NCBI RefSeq assembly: GCF_947500075.1
Contig: NZ_CANMQS010000003.1
Span: forward strand, 124,001-188,000
Source: an uncultured Sulfitobacter sp.
GTDB taxonomy: Bacteria; Pseudomonadota; Alphaproteobacteria; Rhodobacterales; Rhodobacteraceae
Length of the DNA: 64,000 bases
Direction: 5' to 3'
The notes beneath the pieces are model-generated. The model was given only the letters and a program-made list of their open reading frames with translations. It did no database searches and was not told where the DNA came from. Within the stretch, counting starts at the first letter, position 1. Every line of letters starts with the position of its first letter. This document shows, one piece after another, positions 26,069 through 34,326 of the stretch. Made by a program: the position numbers and the translations under genes.

Positions 26069-27055
26069 TCATACCTCCCCGAACCGCTCCCGATATGCGG
26101 TGGGCAAAATTCCAACCCGCTTCACAAAACTCCGCCGCATCTTTTGTTCAGATCCGAACCCGGACAGTGCCGCAATCTCCTTCATGGGCTTCCGGCTCCG
26201 CTCCAGATAGCGCCGCGCCATCACCAACCTTCGCTCTTCAAGGAACCGCGATGGGCTCTGACCGAAATCGCGCATGAACTCGCGGAGCAGCGTGCGTTCT
26301 GTCGTACCTGCATGCCGGGCCATCATCTGCACACTCCACCCGGCTGCCGGGTCTTCTTCGATGCGCGTGTAAAGATCAGCAAGACGCTTGCTCGAAACGG
26401 CCTGCGCCCTGAGCGGCGCGGAATACTGCGACTGTCCGCCGTCCCGCTGCATGAACACAACCATTTCACGCGCCACACTCAAGGCTACGCGCCGCCCGTG
26501 ATCCGCCTCAACCAGCGACAGGGCAAGATCGATACCAGTTGTGACCCCGGCGGAGCAGTGGAATTTGCCATCTTGCGTGAAAATCTCATCCATGTGCCAT
26601 GCGACCTCTCCAAACCGGCCAAGCGCAAGATCATGGCGTTCCCAATGGGTCGTTGCGACCCTGCCGCCCAGCAACCCGGCCGCCGCCGTCAGCAAACTGC
26701 CAGAGCAGATGGACACAAACCGCCGCACATCAGGTTCTGCCCGACGCAGGAAACGCAGTAGCGCCGGATTCTCCAGACGGTCATCCACCCCCGGCCCGCC
26801 CGGAACGATCATATCCTCCGCACCGGCCCAATGACCAAATGAGGTGTTGGACCGCAGGATCAGCCCAGTGTCGGTTCGGAAATCACAACCGTCTTGGGTC
26901 ACCGTCTCCAGACCATAGGCGGCCCATCCCAAAACCTTGTTGGCAGAGCCAAACACCTGTGCCGGGCCCGCGACATCCATCAGCAGGACATCATCAAAGC
27001 CCAAGATGGTTACGCGATGAGGGCGCTTTGTCTGATTTTGATTGTTTGTGGACAT
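26069..27055 (-). CDS. GlxA family AraC-type regulator (DJ-1/PfpI domain plus HTH)
   Basis: A 328-residue regulator. The N-terminal DJ-1/PfpI-like domain (about 10-190) contains the nucleophile-elbow segment 'SICSGSLLTAAAGLL' with the conserved Cys. The C-terminal AraC double helix-turn-helix is seen in 'MARHAGTTERTLLREFMRDFGQSPSRFL' and 'MKEIAALSGFGSEQKMRRSF'. Its ligand is unknown; relatives respond to small amines or carnitine. ATG 27055 was chosen because the longer frame would run through the divergent RidA promoter and gene start. Confidence 0.9.
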   Translation of the reverse strand: MSTNNQNQTKRPHRVTILGFDDVLLMDVAGPAQVFGSANKVLGWAAYGLETVTQDGCDFRTDTGLILRSNTSFGHWAGAEDMIVPGGPGVDDRLENPALLRFLRRAEPDVRRFVSICSGSLLTAAAGLLGGRVATTHWERHDLALGRFGEVAWHMDEIFTQDGKFHCSAGVTTGIDLALSLVEADHGRRVALSVAREMVVFMQRDGGQSQYSAPLRAQAVSSKRLADLYTRIEEDPAAGWSVQMMARHAGTTERTLLREFMRDFGQSPSRFLEERRLVMARRYLERSRKPMKEIAALSGFGSEQKMRRSFVKRVGILPTAYRERFGEV

Positions 27056-27116
27056 ATCAGACAATGCGCATGTCCCATAAGCTGCTGTCAACCGGTCCCA
27101 AGGAAAGCCCGCTGAC

Positions 27117-27548
27117 ATGCCACGTACCTTCATCACCGACGTCCCCGGCGTGCCTGCCTCGCCCTCACCGATCTCCAACGCGGTGGTGGTTGGGCAGACC
27201 TGTCACATCTCCGGCCAGCTTGCCGTTTACGAAGACGGCTACCGCCCCGGCACTGCCGAAGAGGAGGCAGAGCGCGCTTTTGATCTGGTGTTCAAAGTGG
27301 CCGATGCCGCAGGGTTCACGTCCGATGAGATCGTCTATATCGACATCGCCTTTGCGGACATTGAACACGATCTGGCTGCGGTGAACGCGGTCTGCGTCCG
27401 GCGTTTTTTGGACTATCCCGCGCGTACCGTCTATGAGGCCGCAAAACTTCCCTTCGGTGCAAAGGTCAAGGTTCAGGCCATCGCGATGAAGGACAACCAG
27501 GACCGCCGCGCCCCCGGCCCCACTGGACCCCAACGGCCCAGCCTGTAG
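27117..27548 (+). CDS. RidA/YjgF family protein
   Basis: A 143-residue Rid-superfamily protein. 'VVVGQTCHISGQLAV' and the 'IVYIDIAFADIEHDLAAVNAV' region are typical, while the C-terminal 'PARTVYEAAKLPFGAKVKVQAIAM' replaces the canonical 'PAR..V.V..LP.GA.VEIE.IA' with Lys-Val-Gln. That suggests a paralogous Rid subgroup rather than the RidA enamine deaminase itself. It is divergent from the GlxA-type regulator 61 bp away and is its likeliest target. selU follows after nine bases. Confidence 0.88.
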   Translation: MPRTFITDVPGVPASPSPISNAVVVGQTCHISGQLAVYEDGYRPGTAEEEAERAFDLVFKVADAAGFTSDEIVYIDIAFADIEHDLAAVNAVCVRRFLDYPARTVYEAAKLPFGAKVKVQAIAMKDNQDRRAPGPTGPQRPSL

Positions 27549-27557
27549 AAGGGGCAG

Positions 27558-28610
27558 GTGACCCCCTTGACCCTCACCACCCTGCACGACCTCAAGACCC
27601 TGTCCGTGGACAGCATCATCGACGTGCGCGCGCCGTCGGAATTTGCAGAAGACCACATTCCCGGCGCGCTCAACATGCCCGTGCTTACCGATGCACAGCG
27701 GGCCGAGGTTGGCACGATCTATGTTCAGGACAGCCCCTTCAACGCCCGCAAGATCGGTGGTGCCCTCGTGGCGCAGAACACCGCACAGCATTTGCAGGGC
27801 CCGCTGGCGCAGCACGAAGGCAGCTGGCAACCGCTGGTCTATTGCTGGCGCGGGGGGCAACGCTCCGGTGCCTTCGCGACGATCCTCGATCAGGTTGGCT
27901 GGCGGGTACATCTGCTCAAAGGCGGTTACCGCAGCTACCGTCGGCTGGTGGTGCAACTCTTGTATGAACAGACACTGCCACATCGCATCCGGCTCATCGA
28001 CGGTGGCACGGGCACGGCAAAGACACGTCTGCTGGACCATCTCCGCGAAGCGGGTGGTCAGGTGCTCGACCTCGAAGACCTCGCCAATCACCGCGGCTCG
28101 CTCTTTGGAGGCACCGCAGGGCCGCAGCCTGGTCAGAAGATGTTTGAATCCCGGCTGGCGGAGGGGCTTTGTGCCCTCGACCCTTCGCACATCACCTGGG
28201 TAGAGGCGGAAAGCAGCAAGATCGGTGAACGCCTTGTCCCGCCTGCCTTGTGGGCCTTGATGCAAACCGCCCCGCGCCTGCGGTTGCAGGCGCCCGTTGC
28301 CGCCCGCGCGCGCTTTTTGACCCGCGCCTACAGTGACCTGACCACGGATGCCGTGCGTCTGGGGGAACAGATCAACCAGCTCAGACCCTATCACCCCGCC
28401 GATGTGGTGGAAGGCTGGCACCAGCAGGCCACAGACGGCGCGTGGGAGGCTCTGGCCGCAGGCCTGATCACCGCGCATTATGACCCCCGCTACGCGAAAT
28501 CCGCTGCGCGGTCCGACGTGCCTGTCACGCCTCTGTCGCTTGACGATCTGGAAGACGAAACGCTTGCCGCTACGGCCCGCCGCCTGATCAGCGAGACGCC
28601 TCAAGCGTGA
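27558..28610 (+). CDS. selU: tRNA 2-selenouridine synthase
   Basis: A 350-residue enzyme (also called MnmH) that replaces sulfur of 2-thiouridine at wobble U34 by selenium from selenophosphate, via a geranylated intermediate. An N-terminal rhodanese domain holds the catalytic Cys96 in 'VYCWRGGQRSG'. A P-loop follows in the second domain (G-G-T-G-T-A-K-T, about 149-156). The start is probably GTG 27558 with AAGGGG upstream. The end overlaps the convergent SelD fusion by 23 bp, so donor and user enzymes are tail to tail. Confidence 0.93.
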   Translation: MTPLTLTTLHDLKTLSVDSIIDVRAPSEFAEDHIPGALNMPVLTDAQRAEVGTIYVQDSPFNARKIGGALVAQNTAQHLQGPLAQHEGSWQPLVYCWRGGQRSGAFATILDQVGWRVHLLKGGYRSYRRLVVQLLYEQTLPHRIRLIDGGTGTAKTRLLDHLREAGGQVLDLEDLANHRGSLFGGTAGPQPGQKMFESRLAEGLCALDPSHITWVEAESSKIGERLVPPALWALMQTAPRLRLQAPVAARARFLTRAYSDLTTDAVRLGEQINQLRPYHPADVVEGWHQQATDGAWEALAAGLITAHYDPRYAKSAARSDVPVTPLSLDDLEDETLAATARRLISETPQA

Positions 28611-30747
28611 TCTGCCCCGGCATTCCGGCACGCAATGTCCCGATGATCCGCGCAGCAGGCCCGATCTCGGCCAGCGCCGCCGCCGCATCCTGCGCCGACA
28701 TCGCTGCCAGTAGGCCCCCTGCCGTCTGCGGGTCATGGAGCAGCGGATCCTCCACCCCCGCAACCGGCGCATCCGCCCGGTTGGCCCGCATCAGGGAGGA
28801 CGCCACGCCCGCCGCCGAAAGCGCCCGCGCCCCTGCATAGACCGGGATCTGATCCTGCCACAGCACCGCCTCCATCGCTGAGGCCCGCGCGATCGCGGCC
28901 ACATGCCCGGCCAGCCCAAAGCCCGTCACATCCGTCATCGCACGGGCCTTTGCCAGCGCCCCTGCGGTTTCCCCCTGCGGCGCCGCCATCTGCGCCAACA
29001 GGCCGGTCACGTCCCGCCCTGCGGCTTTGCCCTGCATCTCTCCCGCCAGGATCACACCACTGCCAATGGGCCGCGTCAGCACCAGCACATCGCCCGCCTG
29101 CGCGCCTGCCACCGTGATCGGCGCGGTGTCCCTGGTCCCGGTCACGGTAAACCCGATCGTCATCTCCGCACCCATGGTGGTATGCCCGCCGACCAGTTGC
29201 GCGCCCGCATCACCCAACACCTCCGTGGCAGCCTGCGTGATTTCCGCCATCTGCCGCGCCTGTAAAGCGGGCGACATCTGCGGCAACACAACAGACGCCA
29301 ATGCCACCTGCGGCTGCGCGCCCATCGCCCAGACATCGCCCAGCGCATGCACCGCCGCAATCCGCGTCATCACCACAGGATCGGCGACAAAGCCCCGCAG
29401 ATGATCGGTGGAGATCACCTGAAACCCGCCGCCTGTCTGGCGCAGCACCGCCGCATCATCCCCCGCCGTGGTCAGCACATCGCCGGTCGCAGGCCCCAGC
29501 CCGCCCAGCGCGTCCCTCAAGACGCCGGACCCCACCTTCGCCCCACATCCCGCACACATCGGCTTGGCCTCTACGTCATACCCCTTCGCCACCTGCCCCT
29601 TGGGCTGCGGTACCTGCATCACCGGCAGATCCGACAACCGATCCATGAACGCCCGGTCAATCCGGTCCTTCCACTGCCACAGCGCGGCCCCTTCAACAGC
29701 CACACCAAACTTCTCCGCCAAAGCGCGTTTGCCACCCAGTGACACCAGCTTGAGGTAATGCTTCTGCGGCTTGAAATGCCGCATCGCCCCGCCTGCCAAA
29801 GCCACCCGCAGATTGTGTTTCAACACAGGGGCCGCCCGTACCGCAAACACCCCCGCCTTGGGCCTCGGCGCATGGGACATATGCGCACAATCGCCTACCG
29901 CAAACAGCGCATCATCCCCGCGCACCCGCAAATCGGGCCGCACGTCAATGAACCCCGCCACCAAAGGCAGATCCGTCTGCGCCAGCCACCCATGGGGAAA
30001 CGCCCCCGCAGCCCCGACACACAGCTGCGCTGGCACCTCGCCACCCCGCTCCAGCCGCACAGCACCCGGCGCAACCTCCGCCACCGTCACGCCGCAGCGC
30101 ACAGTCACCCCAAGACCCGCCATCGCCGCGTCCACCCTGCGCCGTGCCCCGTCGCCCATGCCCGATATACCCGGCCCCGCCTCGATCACCGTCACCTGCG
30201 GCACCACACCCGTCATGGCCATCGCATGCGCCATCGCCATCGCCAGCTCACAGCCCGCCACGCCACCACCAATCACGGCAACCTCCGGTGCAACCTCTCC
30301 CGCCGCCACCTGATCCAGAAACGCCGACCAGCGTGCCGCATAGGCCGCCAGCGGCTTCGCCCCGATCCCATGCGCGGCAAACCCCGGCAGATCCATCGCC
30401 GCCGTGATCCCGATATCGATCGAGGCCACGTCATATCCCACATCACCGCGCCCCGCGACATGCACGCTCCGCGCCTCTCGATCTATCGCATCCACTTCTC
30501 CCAGGATCAGCGCCGCCCCCGCATGCCGGCACAGCCGCACCAGATCGATCTCCAGATCGTCCCGCCCATAATGTCCCGCAACATAGCCCGGCAACATGCC
30601 CGTATAAGGCGCTGTCGGGCCGGGATTGATCACCGTCAGCCGTGCGCCGGGCAGCGGTTTCATCCCCCAGGCGCGCAACACCAAAGCATGGGCATGCCCG
30701 CCCCCTACCATCACCAGATCCCGCGTCAGGGGCACATCACTCAGCAC
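28588..30747 (-). CDS. selD: FAD/NAD(P)-oxidoreductase fused to selenide, water dikinase
   Basis: A 719-residue fusion. Residues about 1-375 form an NADH-dehydrogenase-like FAD oxidoreductase ('LVMVGGGHAHALVL' at the N-terminus, a second fold 'VAVIGGGVAGCELA' near 156-169, and 'LFAVGDCAH' near 281). Residues about 395-719 are SelD, which makes selenophosphate from selenide and ATP. Cys401 and Lys404 in 'CAGCGAKVG' match the catalytic pair of E. coli SelD. Such fusions are known in other bacteria; the flavoprotein probably supplies reduced selenium. The start is GTG 30747. selU lies convergent, and no selA/selB is present here. Confidence 0.93.
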   Translation of the reverse strand: MLSDVPLTRDLVMVGGGHAHALVLRAWGMKPLPGARLTVINPGPTAPYTGMLPGYVAGHYGRDDLEIDLVRLCRHAGAALILGEVDAIDREARSVHVAGRGDVGYDVASIDIGITAAMDLPGFAAHGIGAKPLAAYAARWSAFLDQVAAGEVAPEVAVIGGGVAGCELAMAMAHAMAMTGVVPQVTVIEAGPGISGMGDGARRRVDAAMAGLGVTVRCGVTVAEVAPGAVRLERGGEVPAQLCVGAAGAFPHGWLAQTDLPLVAGFIDVRPDLRVRGDDALFAVGDCAHMSHAPRPKAGVFAVRAAPVLKHNLRVALAGGAMRHFKPQKHYLKLVSLGGKRALAEKFGVAVEGAALWQWKDRIDRAFMDRLSDLPVMQVPQPKGQVAKGYDVEAKPMCAGCGAKVGSGVLRDALGGLGPATGDVLTTAGDDAAVLRQTGGGFQVISTDHLRGFVADPVVMTRIAAVHALGDVWAMGAQPQVALASVVLPQMSPALQARQMAEITQAATEVLGDAGAQLVGGHTTMGAEMTIGFTVTGTRDTAPITVAGAQAGDVLVLTRPIGSGVILAGEMQGKAAGRDVTGLLAQMAAPQGETAGALAKARAMTDVTGFGLAGHVAAIARASAMEAVLWQDQIPVYAGARALSAAGVASSLMRANRADAPVAGVEDPLLHDPQTAGGLLAAMSAQDAAAALAEIGPAARIIGTLRAGMPGQITLEASR

Positions 30748-30753
30748 CGCTCC

Positions 30754-30832
30754 ACCCTCTTTTCTCCCTAAATATCCCGGAGTTTGAGGCAGAGCCTCAA
30801 TAAGAATAAAATCGAATGCGGGCTCTGCCCGC
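30754..30832. repeat. Dispersed intergenic repeat, copy 1, plus second hairpin
   Basis: The core CCCTCTTTTCTCC...AAATATCCCGG (30755-30780) is followed by the hairpin TTGAGGC-AGA-GCCTCAA (30784-30800). A second perfect hairpin, GCGGGC-TCT-GCCCGC (30818-30832), follows. The same core plus hairpin occurs at 54752-54799 with compensatory base changes in the stem, and a degenerate core at 34211-34245. The unit lies in the 116 bp between dnaE2 and selD. On the minus strand the second hairpin is followed by a T-rich stretch, so it may terminate the dnaE2 transcript. Confidence 0.6.
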
Positions 30833-30863
30833 TCCTTTTCCTAACAGCCCAGCCAGACACCCG

Positions 30864-33800
30864 CTAATGAAAATCCCGCGACTTCGGGATCACCCGCACA
30901 TCGCGCGGATGTGTGCGCCCGCCAACCTGCCCCGGCACAGGGTGTTTCACCTCATCCCCGCGCGCATAGGTCTCCGGCACCCTCTCATGAGACAGCGCAT
31001 CGAGCCTGTCCGTCCGGTTTTCCAACCGGTCCGCCACCACATGAATGACCTTGCCATCGCTCTGGATGCGCCCATGCACCACCAACAGGCGCGCCGACAT
31101 GATGATGGGCCGAAACTGCTCAAACAGCGTAGGCCAGATCACCAGATTGGCCACCCCGACCTCGTCCTCCAGCGTGATGAAACACACGCCTTTGGCACTC
31201 CCCGGTTTCTGCCGCACCAACACCAGCCCCGCCAGCGACACCCGCTGCCCATGCCGCATCCCCGGCAGCGCATCGGTGCAATCAAACCCCTGCCCCCGCA
31301 GACTTTGCCGGTAGAACGACATCGGATGCGCCTTCAGGGACAACCGCAGCGTCTGATAATCCGCCACCACATGTTCCGCCTTGGGCATGGCCGGAAGCGC
31401 AACAAAAGGCTCCGCCCCCTCATCCTTCGCCGCCACATAGGAAAAAATCGGCAGATCCGGCGCATCCTTCAGCCCCTGCGCCTGCCAGAGCGCGGCGCGC
31501 CGATCGAGCCCCATCCCCCGCATCGCATCCGCCGCCGCCAGCCTGCGCACTGATCCACGATCCAGCTTTGCACGGACCTTCAAATCCGCCACATCGGCAA
31601 ACGGCGCATCCCGCGCTGCCATGATCCGCCGTCCTGCATCCTCCCGCATCCCATCCACCTGCCGGAACCCAAGGCGCAGCGCGAAACCTTCGCCGCAAGG
31701 CTCCAGGGTGCAATCCCAATCGGAGAAATCCACATCCACCCCGCGTACCTCCACCCCATGCTCGCGCGCATCCCGCACAATCTGCGCAGGCGCATAGAAC
31801 CCCATGGGCTGGGAATTGAGCAGCGCGCAGGCAAAAACCGCCGGGTAATGACACTTCATCCACGACGACACATAGACCAGCTTGGCAAAGCTCGCCGCAT
31901 GGCTCTCAGGGAAACCATATTCCCCGAACCCCTTGATCTGATCAAAACACCGTTGCGCAAAATCGGCGTCATAGCCGCGCTCTGTCATCCGCCCGACCAT
32001 CTTCTGTTGCAAGGTCTCGATCGTCCCACGGGACCGAAAGGTCGCCATCGCCTTGCGCAACTCATTGGCCTCCGCAGGCGAAAACTTCGCCGCATCAATG
32101 GCAATCTTCATCGCCTGCTCCTGAAAGATCGGCACGCCCAGCGTTCTCCCCAGTATCTTGAGCAACTCATCCTGCGGATGTTCCGCCCCCGGTGCCGGGT
32201 AGCTGACCCCCTCAATCCCCTGCCGCCGCCGCAAAAACGGATGCACCATGTCCCCCTGAATGGGTCCGGGCCGCACAATCGCCACTTCGATCACCAGATC
32301 ATAAAACGTGCGCGGCCTGAGCTTGGGCAACATTGCCATCTGCGCACGGCTTTCCACCTGAAACACCCCCAGCGAATCCCCCGCACAGAGCATGTCATAG
32401 GTCGCCGCATCCTCCGCAGGCACCGTTGCCAGATCAAAATCCGCCCCGTAATGCGCCCGCATCAGGTCAAACCCCTTGGCGATACAGGTCAGCATCCCCA
32501 GCGCCAGAATATCCACCTTGAAAATCCCCAGCGCGTCGATGTCGTCCTTGTCCCACTCGATAAACGACCGCTCCGGCATGGCACCATTGCCGATGGGCAC
32601 AATCTCCGTCAAAGGCCGCTCCGTCAGGATAAACCCGCCCACATGCTGGCTCAGATGACGCGGCATCCCGGTCATCTGCTGCGCCAATTTTAACACCCGC
32701 CGCAGATAAGGATCGCTCAAATCCAACCCCGCTTCACTGACGCGCTTCTCCTTCATCTCCCCTTCAAAGCTGCCCCAAACCGTCCCGGCGAGTTTCGAGG
32801 TCACATCCTCACTCAGCCCCATCGCCTTGCCCACCTCCCGGATGGCCGACCGGGGCCGATAATGAATGACCGTTGCACAGAGCCCGGCCCGCTCCCGGCC
32901 GTATTTTTCATACATGTACTGGATGACTTCCTCGCGCCGCTCATGCTCGAAATCCACGTCGATATCCGGTGGCTCATCCCGTTCCTCGGATAAGAACCGC
33001 TCAAACAACACGTCATGCTCTTCCGGATCCACCGCGGTGATCCCAAGACAGAAACACACCGCTGAATTCGCCGCCGACCCCCGCCCCTGACATAAGATGG
33101 GCGGGCTGGCGTCCTGACGCGCGAACCGCACGATGTCGTTGATCGTCAGAAAATACCGCGCGATCTTCTTGGAACGAATGAGCGCAAATTCCTTCTCGAT
33201 GATCCCCCTGATCCGCTCCGACACGCCATCCGGATAGCGCCACGCCGCCCCCGCCCAGGTCAGCCGCTCCAATTCCTCCTGTGCCGTGCGCCCCTCCGGT
33301 TCGATCTCATGCGGATATTCATACTTCAGATCCGCCAATGAAAACCGACACCGATCTGCCACCACCCGTGTCGCCGCAATCGCATGCGGCCACGCACTGA
33401 ACAAGCGGCACATCTCCGCCGGCGATTTCAGATACCGCTCCGCATTCGCCTCCAAGGCAAAGCCCGCGTTCTCAATGGTGCAGCCCTCCCGAATACAGGT
33501 CATCACATCCTGCAAGGGCCGTCGCTCCGGCGCGTGATAAAGCACATCATTCGTCGCCAAAATCGACAACCCCTGCGCCCGTGCCAACGCATCCAGCCGC
33601 GCGATCCGCGCCACATCATCCCCGCGATAGAGATACGCCGCCCCCACATACCGCATCCCCGGCAGCGCCTTCACCAACCTCGGCAACCCCGCCTCAAACA
33701 CCTCCAGCCGCGCGGGCGGCATCACGATCAACTCCAGCCCGTCCGCCTGCGCCGCCAGCATCTCCAGCGTCAGATGGGTCTCCCCCTTCTCCTGCCAGCC

Positions 33801-34175
33801 CCCGTCCACATCCGCCATCTTGCCCTTGCTCAGCAATACCGACAGCCGTGCATAGGCCTCCCTGTCCCTCGGATAGGCCAGCACCTGCGTCCCGCACAGC
33901 AACACCAACCGCGCGCCGATCACCGGTCGCACACAGGCCTTGCCCGCTTCCACATGCACCCGCACCACACCCGCCAGCGTGTTGTGATCCGCCACCCCCA
34001 TCGCGTCATAGCCCAGCACATTGGCCGTCGCCGTCAGATCAACCGCATCCGACGCCGCGCGCAAAAACGAAAAACAACTCGCCAGCCCCAGCTCCACATA
34101 AGCACTGGGCGGATGCCACTGAAACGGATCATCCCCCTCCAACGTGCGCCGCTTGAACCCCTCCTGCTGCGGCAT
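30864..34175 (-). CDS. dnaE2: Error-prone DNA polymerase DnaE2
   Basis: A 1103-residue C-family polymerase of the DnaE2 (ImuC) type. The N-terminal PHP domain begins 'YVELGLASCFSFLRAASD'. The polymerase acidic motif 'PPDIDVDF' lies near residue 400, with 'GFGEYGFPESHAASFA' further on, and an OB-fold region near the C-terminus ('GLVLVRQKPGSAKGVCFITLED'). It carries out mutagenic translesion synthesis with ImuA and ImuB. It follows imuB by 151 bp. No ribosome site precedes its ATG, which abuts the stop of a short in-frame leader ORF, so coupling is possible. Confidence 0.96.
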   Translation of the reverse strand: MPQQEGFKRRTLEGDDPFQWHPPSAYVELGLASCFSFLRAASDAVDLTATANVLGYDAMGVADHNTLAGVVRVHVEAGKACVRPVIGARLVLLCGTQVLAYPRDREAYARLSVLLSKGKMADVDGGWQEKGETHLTLEMLAAQADGLELIVMPPARLEVFEAGLPRLVKALPGMRYVGAAYLYRGDDVARIARLDALARAQGLSILATNDVLYHAPERRPLQDVMTCIREGCTIENAGFALEANAERYLKSPAEMCRLFSAWPHAIAATRVVADRCRFSLADLKYEYPHEIEPEGRTAQEELERLTWAGAAWRYPDGVSERIRGIIEKEFALIRSKKIARYFLTINDIVRFARQDASPPILCQGRGSAANSAVCFCLGITAVDPEEHDVLFERFLSEERDEPPDIDVDFEHERREEVIQYMYEKYGRERAGLCATVIHYRPRSAIREVGKAMGLSEDVTSKLAGTVWGSFEGEMKEKRVSEAGLDLSDPYLRRVLKLAQQMTGMPRHLSQHVGGFILTERPLTEIVPIGNGAMPERSFIEWDKDDIDALGIFKVDILALGMLTCIAKGFDLMRAHYGADFDLATVPAEDAATYDMLCAGDSLGVFQVESRAQMAMLPKLRPRTFYDLVIEVAIVRPGPIQGDMVHPFLRRRQGIEGVSYPAPGAEHPQDELLKILGRTLGVPIFQEQAMKIAIDAAKFSPAEANELRKAMATFRSRGTIETLQQKMVGRMTERGYDADFAQRCFDQIKGFGEYGFPESHAASFAKLVYVSSWMKCHYPAVFACALLNSQPMGFYAPAQIVRDAREHGVEVRGVDVDFSDWDCTLEPCGEGFALRLGFRQVDGMREDAGRRIMAARDAPFADVADLKVRAKLDRGSVRRLAAADAMRGMGLDRRAALWQAQGLKDAPDLPIFSYVAAKDEGAEPFVALPAMPKAEHVVADYQTLRLSLKAHPMSFYRQSLRGQGFDCTDALPGMRHGQRVSLAGLVLVRQKPGSAKGVCFITLEDEVGVANLVIWPTLFEQFRPIIMSARLLVVHGRIQSDGKVIHVVADRLENRTDRLDALSHERVPETYARGDEVKHPVPGQVGGRTHPRDVRVIPKSRDFH

Positions 34176-34199
34176 CTACACAGACGACACCTGATCCAT
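34176..34199 (-). CDS. Possible 7-codon leader ORF abutting dnaE2
   Basis: ATG 34199 starts the peptide MDQVSSV and ends in TAG, whose last base is directly followed by the dnaE2 ATG in the same frame. GAGGGGGG lies upstream of this ATG, whereas dnaE2 itself has no ribosome site. It could couple ribosome arrival to dnaE2, or the TAG could have shortened an original longer dnaE2 N-terminus. Confidence 0.3.
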   Translation of the reverse strand: MDQVSSV

Positions 34200-34210
34200 G
34201 AACGCAGGTC

Positions 34211-34245
34211 CCCCCTCTTTTTGGCCATAAGTATCCCAGAGCTGC
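34211..34245. repeat. Dispersed intergenic repeat, degenerate copy 3
   Basis: CCCCCTCTTTTTGG...ATAAGTATCCCAGAG resembles the core of the repeat at 30755 and 54752 but lacks the perfect downstream hairpin. It lies in the 151 bp imuB-dnaE2 spacer, upstream of dnaE2, in the same orientation as copy 1. Confidence 0.4.
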
Positions 34246-34326
34246 CCTCTCCCCCCACACACCACTGGCGTTAAAACGCAAACGGGAGGGCGGGCGGGGC
34301 GTCGCGGCACGCGCGCGCCGACCGGC

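Noticed and set aside
33384-34274. Plus-strand open frame of 296 codons rich in Arg, His and Gln opposite dnaE2
   Set aside because: Shadow of dnaE2; the composition is typical of antisense reading of GC-rich coding DNA.
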